Assembly: GCF_039544005.1 (NCBI RefSeq)
Contig: NZ_BAABKV010000001.1
Span: forward strand, 7,936,001-8,000,000
DNA: 64,000 bases
Origin: Kitasatospora paranensis
GTDB lineage: Bacteria; Actinomycetota; Actinomycetes; Streptomycetales; Streptomycetaceae
Direction of reading: 5' to 3'
Shown here piece by piece: positions 60,042 through 64,000 of this stretch; positions within the stretch are counted from its first letter, which is position 1, and every line of letters starts with the position of its first letter. The notes under the pieces are model-generated. The model did not search any database. It saw only the letters and a list, made by a program, of their open reading frames with translations, and had not been told where the DNA came from. Position numbers and translations under genes: made by a program.

Positions 60042-61727
60042 GTGGCGGTTCCGCGTTTTCCCGTCCGGACGGCCGTGGCGGCGTCGGGCGCGCTCTTCCT
60101 GCTCGCCCTCGCCGCACCCGCCGCCCAGGCCCACCCACTGGGGAACTTCTCGCTCAACCACTACCTCGGCTTCACGGTGCACCGCGACAGCGTCGAGGTC
60201 CTCGCCGTCACCGACACCGCCGAGATCCCCACCCTCCAGGAGCAGCCGAGCGTCGACCGCAACGGCGACGGCACCGTCGACGACGCCGAGCTGGCCGCCT
60301 GGGCCGGCGCCCAGTGCACCCGGACCGCCCAGCGCCTGAAGGTGACGACCGACCAGCCCGCCACGACGCTGGCCTGGAGCACCGAGTCGGCGCGGTTCGC
60401 CTACCAGGACGGCGCCGCAGGCCTGCGGACCAGCAGACTCGAATGCACGCTGCGGGCCGCCCTGCACCTCCCCGCCGCGGGCACCACCCTCCACATCGCC
60501 GGCGGCACCGACCCCGGCAGGGTCGGCTGGAACGAGATCACCGCCCGCGGCGACGGCACCACCCTCGACCGAACGGACGTCCCGGCCCGCTCCGTCTCGA
60601 ACGAGCTGCGCGACTACCCGCGCGACCTGCTGGCCAGCCCGGAGGGAGTGACCCGGGCCGAGGTCCACGCCCGACCCGGCGGCGGCGCCGCCACGGCGGC
60701 CGGGGTCACCGTCCGGGCGGACGGCTCCGGTCCCACGGCCTGGCTGGCCGGCCTCGACTCCCGGCTCACCCGGCTCGGCGCCGCGCAACGCCTCACCCTG
60801 CCACTGGGCCTGCTCGCCGTGCTGCTCGCCGTCGTGCTCGGCGCCGGCCACGCCCTGCTGCCCGGCCACGGCAAAACGGTGATGGCTGCCTACCTGGCCG
60901 GGCGGCGCGGCCGCACCCGCGACGCGGTCACCGTCGGCGCCACCGTGACCGTGACCCACACGGCCGGCGTCCTTGTCCTCGGACTGGGCCTGACCGCCTT
61001 CTCCTCACTGGCCGGCGACGTCCTCCTCGGGTGGCTGGGCGTGCTGAGCGGCGCCCTGGTCGCGCTGGTCGGCGCCGGCCTGCTGCGGGATGCGCTCCGG
61101 CGTACCCGGACGGGCCGTCGCGCACGCCACAACGCTGCCCCGGCCTTGGGCACGCATCCGGCGAAGGAGCTCGCCCACGCGGCAGCGGCACCCGCCTCGT
61201 CCGGTCGCCACGAGGAGGGCCATGACCACGGGCACCACCACGGCCACGGGCACCACCACGGCGACGAGCAGCACGACCACGGCCACGGGCCCGACCACGA
61301 CCACGACCACGGCCACGACCACGGGCACGGGCACGGGCACCATGGCCACCGGCACGGTCTGTTCGGCGGAGGACACCACCACCATCACGAGCCCGATTCG
61401 GGCCGGCGCAACCTCGTCGGGCTGGGCATCGCGGGCGGCCTGGTGCCGAGCCCGTCCGCCCTGGTCGTCCTGCTGGGCGCCGTCGCGCTCGGCCGGACAC
61501 TCTTCGGCGCGGCCCTGGTGGTCGCGTACGGCCTCGGCATGGCCGCCACCCTCACCGCCGTCGGGCTGCTCCTCGTCCGGGTCGGCGACCGGATGGCCGG
61601 CGCGAACGACGGCCGGCTCCTCGGCCGGCTGCGCCGGATCACCCCGTACAGCGGTCTGCTGACCGCGCTGCTGATCGTGACGGTGGGGCTGGGACTGGTG
61701 TTCCGCAGTCTGCCGTCGACCCTGTGA
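60042..61727 (+). CDS. NicO-family nickel/cobalt transporter with EF-hand-like loop and histidine-rich segment
   Basis: The 561-residue protein has a signal peptide ending near AAQAHPLGNFSLNHY, then an outside domain of about 200 residues with a canonical EF-hand loop (residues 72-83: D, N, D, G, V, D and E at the binding places). About six helices follow, with the NicO motif LGAGHALLPGHGKTVMAAYL and VTHTAGVLVLGLGL. Between helices lies a loop of about 70 residues with some 35 histidines, then GLVPSPSALVVLLGAVALG. It would move Ni2+ or Co2+, probably outward. GTG 60042 has GGAGG upstream. Confidence 0.88.
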   Translation: MAVPRFPVRTAVAASGALFLLALAAPAAQAHPLGNFSLNHYLGFTVHRDSVEVLAVTDTAEIPTLQEQPSVDRNGDGTVDDAELAAWAGAQCTRTAQRLKVTTDQPATTLAWSTESARFAYQDGAAGLRTSRLECTLRAALHLPAAGTTLHIAGGTDPGRVGWNEITARGDGTTLDRTDVPARSVSNELRDYPRDLLASPEGVTRAEVHARPGGGAATAAGVTVRADGSGPTAWLAGLDSRLTRLGAAQRLTLPLGLLAVLLAVVLGAGHALLPGHGKTVMAAYLAGRRGRTRDAVTVGATVTVTHTAGVLVLGLGLTAFSSLAGDVLLGWLGVLSGALVALVGAGLLRDALRRTRTGRRARHNAAPALGTHPAKELAHAAAAPASSGRHEEGHDHGHHHGHGHHHGDEQHDHGHGPDHDHDHGHDHGHGHGHHGHRHGLFGGGHHHHHEPDSGRRNLVGLGIAGGLVPSPSALVVLLGAVALGRTLFGAALVVAYGLGMAATLTAVGLLLVRVGDRMAGANDGRLLGRLRRITPYSGLLTALLIVTVGLGLVFRSLPSTL

Positions 61728-61759
61728 CGAACCCTTACCCCGACCGGAGGCCGATCACC

Positions 61760-62092
61760 GTGACCACCCGCCCGACGCACCTGCTGTGCCTCGCCCTGCT
61801 CGCCGCTCCGCTGCTGGCGGCCTGCGCCACCGGGCGGGACGGCAGCTTCGACGCCCAGCCCGGCACGCCGTCCCCGACCTGCCTGCAGCACCAGAGCGCC
61901 CTGCCGGGGACGAGCTACACCGGCGGCGAGAAGTCCGATCCCACCGCGGTGCTGCAGATGATGCGCTTCTACACCGCCAACGGCACCAAGGCGTTCTGCG
62001 ACGGCAGGCCGCCCACCGACGCCGACCGCCGCTGGACGGAGCTGTACACGCAGCTCGGCGGCGACGCGCGGCACGTGGCCACCGCGAAGTGA
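61760..62092 (+). CDS. small lipoprotein beside the NicO transporter
   Basis: A 110-residue lipoprotein: TTRPTHLLCLALLAAPLLAACATG with lipobox LAAC, then a domain with two cysteines (PTCLQHQSALPG, AFCDGRPPTDADRRWTELYTQLGG). GTG 61760 has GGAGG ten bases upstream; an earlier GTG at 61724 overlaps the transporter stop. It is co-transcribed with the transporter. Function unknown; possibly a metal-binding or periplasmic accessory protein. Confidence 0.72.
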   Translation: MTTRPTHLLCLALLAAPLLAACATGRDGSFDAQPGTPSPTCLQHQSALPGTSYTGGEKSDPTAVLQMMRFYTANGTKAFCDGRPPTDADRRWTELYTQLGGDARHVATAK

Positions 62093-62104
62093 CGCCCGAG
62101 CGGG

Positions 62105-63451
62105 TCAGGACGAGGCGGCGAGTGCGGCGAGTCCGCTGAGCGCGGTGCGGGCCGCCGGAGCGTACAGGGGGTGGAACGACGGGTTGATCGCCAGCGCCGT
62201 CACCAGCTCGGAGCGCGCGTCGGCGCTCCGCCCGAGCGCTTGGAGGATCATGCCGCGGTGGTAGTGGAAGAGCGCGTTGCGCATCCCGGTCGCCAGCGCC
62301 TGGTCGGATTGGCGGAGGGCCTCCTGGTCGCGGCCGTTGACGTGCAGGGCCCAGGCGTACGCATCGTTCATCTCCAGGAACGGCCTGGTCCGCAGCCCCT
62401 GTTCGGCGATGGTCAGCGCCTTCCCGGCATCGCCGTGATCGGCCTCGAACAGCGCCGCGTCGGTGTCCGGCGCCACGCCGTTGTCGGCGAACAGCTGCTG
62501 CTCGGCGCGGAACACGGTGTACTGCTGCGCCGCCTCGTCCGTGCGTCCCAAGGACTCGAGCAGCTCACCGAGTTCGAGCACGTACTCGGGTTGCGGGAGC
62601 TGGGCGACGGCCTGCCGGAGGTCGGCGACGGCGGACGCCGGGTCGCCGAGGGCGGCCTTCGCCCTGGCCCGGGCCTCCAGCAGCGAGGCGGTGCCGGGGG
62701 CGGTGCGCAGGCCCGCCTCGGCGTGGGTGAGCGCCGTCCTCGGGTCGCCGTTGTCGAGGGCCAACTGGCTGAGGTGGTAGAGCGCGAAGGACCGATCGGC
62801 CGGGGTGTTGGCGTCGTCGAGGGCACGCTGCATGTCCTCGGTGGCCGCCGCCGTGTCCCCGCGCAGCTCCCACGCGTACGAGGCACGGGACAGCGACGGA
62901 GTCCCCGGCCGGAGGTCGACCATGTGCTGCACCGCCTCGAACGACTCCGGATACCGGCCGAGTTGGGTACAGGCGTCGGCGAGGATCCCGTAGACCGTCG
63001 AGTTGTCGGGGGCCAGCGCGACGGCCTTCTGCGCCCAGTCCAGCGCGGCGGCGAAGTCGTGCCGGGCCGCGGCCAGCGCGGCCATGCCCGCCGTCGCGGT
63101 GGCGTTGTCGGCGGGTTGTGCGGTCAGTGACCGGGTGAGGGCGGCCTCCGCCTTCGGGTAGAAGGACGGATCCGCCGTCGTCCGGGCCTGTTGGACGTAG
63201 GCCAGGCCGAGTGAGCCCAAGGCCTCGGCGTCGTCCGGGGTCGCCCGCAGCCGCTCCTGGAGGCCGCGGATGTCCGCGGGGACGGCGGGGCCGGCGGAGA
63301 GGTCGGCGGCGCCGTCGGTGGGGCCGGACGGCCCGGAGGGCGGGGCGAGGCCGAGCCCGCCCGCCAGGAACAGCCCGACCCCCAGCACGGCGGTCACGGC
63401 GGCGGAGACCGTGCGCCGGCGGCGCGGCGGTGCGGGTTCGGCGGCGGTCAC
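62105..63451 (-). CDS. tetratricopeptide-repeat protein (B)
   Basis: The 448-residue protein has a basic head (PPRRRRTVSA), one helix (VTAVLGVGLFLAGGLGLAP) and about nine TPR units, such as AEAALTRSLTAQPADNATATAGMAALAAARHDFAAALDWAQKAVALAPDNSTVYGILADACTQLG. It shares segments such as EAVQHMVDLRPGTPSLSRASY and QPEYVLELGELLESLGRTDEA with TPR protein A, so the two are paralogues. It is the gene just behind the sortase on the same strand (52 bp). Confidence 0.85.
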   Translation of the reverse strand: MTAAEPAPPRRRRTVSAAVTAVLGVGLFLAGGLGLAPPSGPSGPTDGAADLSAGPAVPADIRGLQERLRATPDDAEALGSLGLAYVQQARTTADPSFYPKAEAALTRSLTAQPADNATATAGMAALAAARHDFAAALDWAQKAVALAPDNSTVYGILADACTQLGRYPESFEAVQHMVDLRPGTPSLSRASYAWELRGDTAAATEDMQRALDDANTPADRSFALYHLSQLALDNGDPRTALTHAEAGLRTAPGTASLLEARARAKAALGDPASAVADLRQAVAQLPQPEYVLELGELLESLGRTDEAAQQYTVFRAEQQLFADNGVAPDTDAALFEADHGDAGKALTIAEQGLRTRPFLEMNDAYAWALHVNGRDQEALRQSDQALATGMRNALFHYHRGMILQALGRSADARSELVTALAINPSFHPLYAPAARTALSGLAALAASS

Positions 63452-63503
63452 GGCGGACTCCCGGTGGCAGGCGGGGTGGGCGGGGTGGAGCAGGAGAGCG
63501 TCG

Positions 63504-64000
63504 TCAGGTGGCGGGCGCGTCGGCCGGGACGGCGAAGACCACCAGGTTCGACAGGTACTCGCGGGCGTCCCGGTCGTAGCTGCCGCCGCAGGTGATCAGC
63601 CGAAGGCTCGGGCCCGGCGTGTCCCCGAAGACGAGGTCGTCGGGGAAGTCGTCCTTGGGGTAGCTGCGCAGCGCCTGAACGGTGAACTCCGTCCTGGTGC
63701 CGTCGTCGCCCTCCACCTCGACGGCGTCGCCGGGACGCAGCGCCGAGAGACCCGCGAAGACGGCGGGCCCGGTGAGCGAGTCGACGTGGCCGACGATGAC
63801 GGCGGCGCCGGGACCACCGGGGGCGGGCCCCTGGCTCCACCAGCCGGCGATGCCCGGATCCTCCGGCGCGGCGAGGTGGCCGTCCTCCTGGACCTGGAGG
63901 TCGCTGAGCGGGCTGTCCACCCCGATCCGGGCTATCCGCAGGCGGACGGGCGGTGCGGCGGGCCGTGCCGCGGACGGCTGCGCGGCGCCCGCGACCGGTG
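63504..64000 (-). CDS. class F sortase (5' end beyond the window)
   Basis: The visible 165 residues show the class F sortase core: RLRIARIGVDSPLSDLQVQEDGHLAAPEDPGIAGWWSQGPAPGGPGAAVIVGHVDSLTGPAVFAGL (catalytic His in GHVDS) and SLRLITCGGSYDRDAREYLSNLVVFA (catalytic Cys in TCGG, Arg in DRDAREY). A P/A-rich linker precedes it, and the N-terminal membrane anchor should lie past 64000. It would join surface proteins to the wall or act on a neighbour such as the DUF4331 or TPR proteins; neither shows an LPxTG-like tail that I can see. Confidence 0.88.
   Translation of the reverse strand, partial: PVAGAAQPSAARPAAPPVRLRIARIGVDSPLSDLQVQEDGHLAAPEDPGIAGWWSQGPAPGGPGAAVIVGHVDSLTGPAVFAGLSALRPGDAVEVEGDDGTRTEFTVQALRSYPKDDFPDDLVFGDTPGPSLRLITCGGSYDRDAREYLSNLVVFAVPADAPAT

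Noticed and set aside
59663..60157. Open frame in the DUF4331/NicO gap
   Set aside because: It runs through the NicO start region on the other strand and has no family features.
1..64000. CRISPR array, insertion sequence, prophage or plasmid origin
   Set aside because: No regularly spaced repeats of CRISPR length, no transposase or integrase motif, no target-site duplications and no replication-initiation gene seen.

Overview
The window looks like a chromosomal stretch of a high-GC actinomycete, most likely Streptomycetaceae (Streptomyces or Kitasatospora). The signs are very high GC with third-position G/C, many GTG starts, streptomycete-type proteins (DUF6400-, DUF6092- and DUF4331-like proteins, HPP and GAP membrane proteins, class F sortase, CGNR regulator, WXG-like/DUF1023 pair), an initiator tRNA, an IdeR/DmdR-type iron box and a cobalamin riboswitch. 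I found no insertion sequence, prophage, CRISPR array, rRNA or polyketide/peptide synthase cluster. It reads as peripheral or accessory chromosome full of small regulator-target units.

Layout. 0-6.4 kb: methyltransferase, PRC-barrel protein, GNAT, EamA exporter, APC permease with a long leader, uncharacterised protein. 6.4-17.3 kb: MarR regulator divergent from a hydrolase, cation/proton antiporter with a GAP-family protein, lipoprotein, aminoglycoside-phosphotransferase remnant, MFS exporter behind a large dyad, esterase, DUF4386 protein, two coupled zinc-binding small proteins. 17.4-28.1 kb: aldo/keto reductase; an IclR/ornithine-cyclodeaminase-like operon divergent from an amidohydrolase/M19 peptidase operon; a WXG-like protein/DUF1023 hydrolase/lipoprotein operon; a CGNR regulator divergent from a metallo-hydrolase. 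28.1-36.3 kb: HPP protein, MOSC protein, DUF6092-like/nitroreductase pair, DUF6400-like gene on an apparently leaderless promoter, secreted GH64 glucanase with duplicated discoidin domains, LURP-one-like protein, cobalamin riboswitch ahead of a hotdog thioesterase, tRNA-fMet with a very strong terminator.

36.3-48.2 kb: methyltransferase, membrane protein, secreted trypsin-like protease, lipase-like hydrolase with a structured leader, quinone oxidoreductase and TetR regulator sharing twin operators, HutD, D-Ala-D-Ala carboxypeptidase, CopD with an iron box at its start codon, COG4705 membrane protein. 48.2-55.5 kb: an envelope block with a glycosyltransferase/deacetylase operon, a membrane protein divergent from an OmpR/HK two-component system with four phased direct repeats between them, a degenerate deacetylase-like lipoprotein and a beta-propeller lipoprotein. 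55.5-64 kb: glutathionyl-hydroquinone-reductase-like GST, then a block of TPR, DUF4331, NicO nickel/cobalt transporter, lipoprotein, second TPR and class F sortase (cut by the window end). That last block is the best candidate here for an undescribed surface/metal system.

Reading caution. At least a dozen recognisable genes are broken by a single missing base. Every shift is in the deletion direction and most sit in G or C runs of four or five. This is most simply explained by homopolymer collapse in the assembly, so most 'pseudogenes' below are probably intact in the organism. The aminoglycoside phosphotransferase is the exception, since its 3' part is truly absent.
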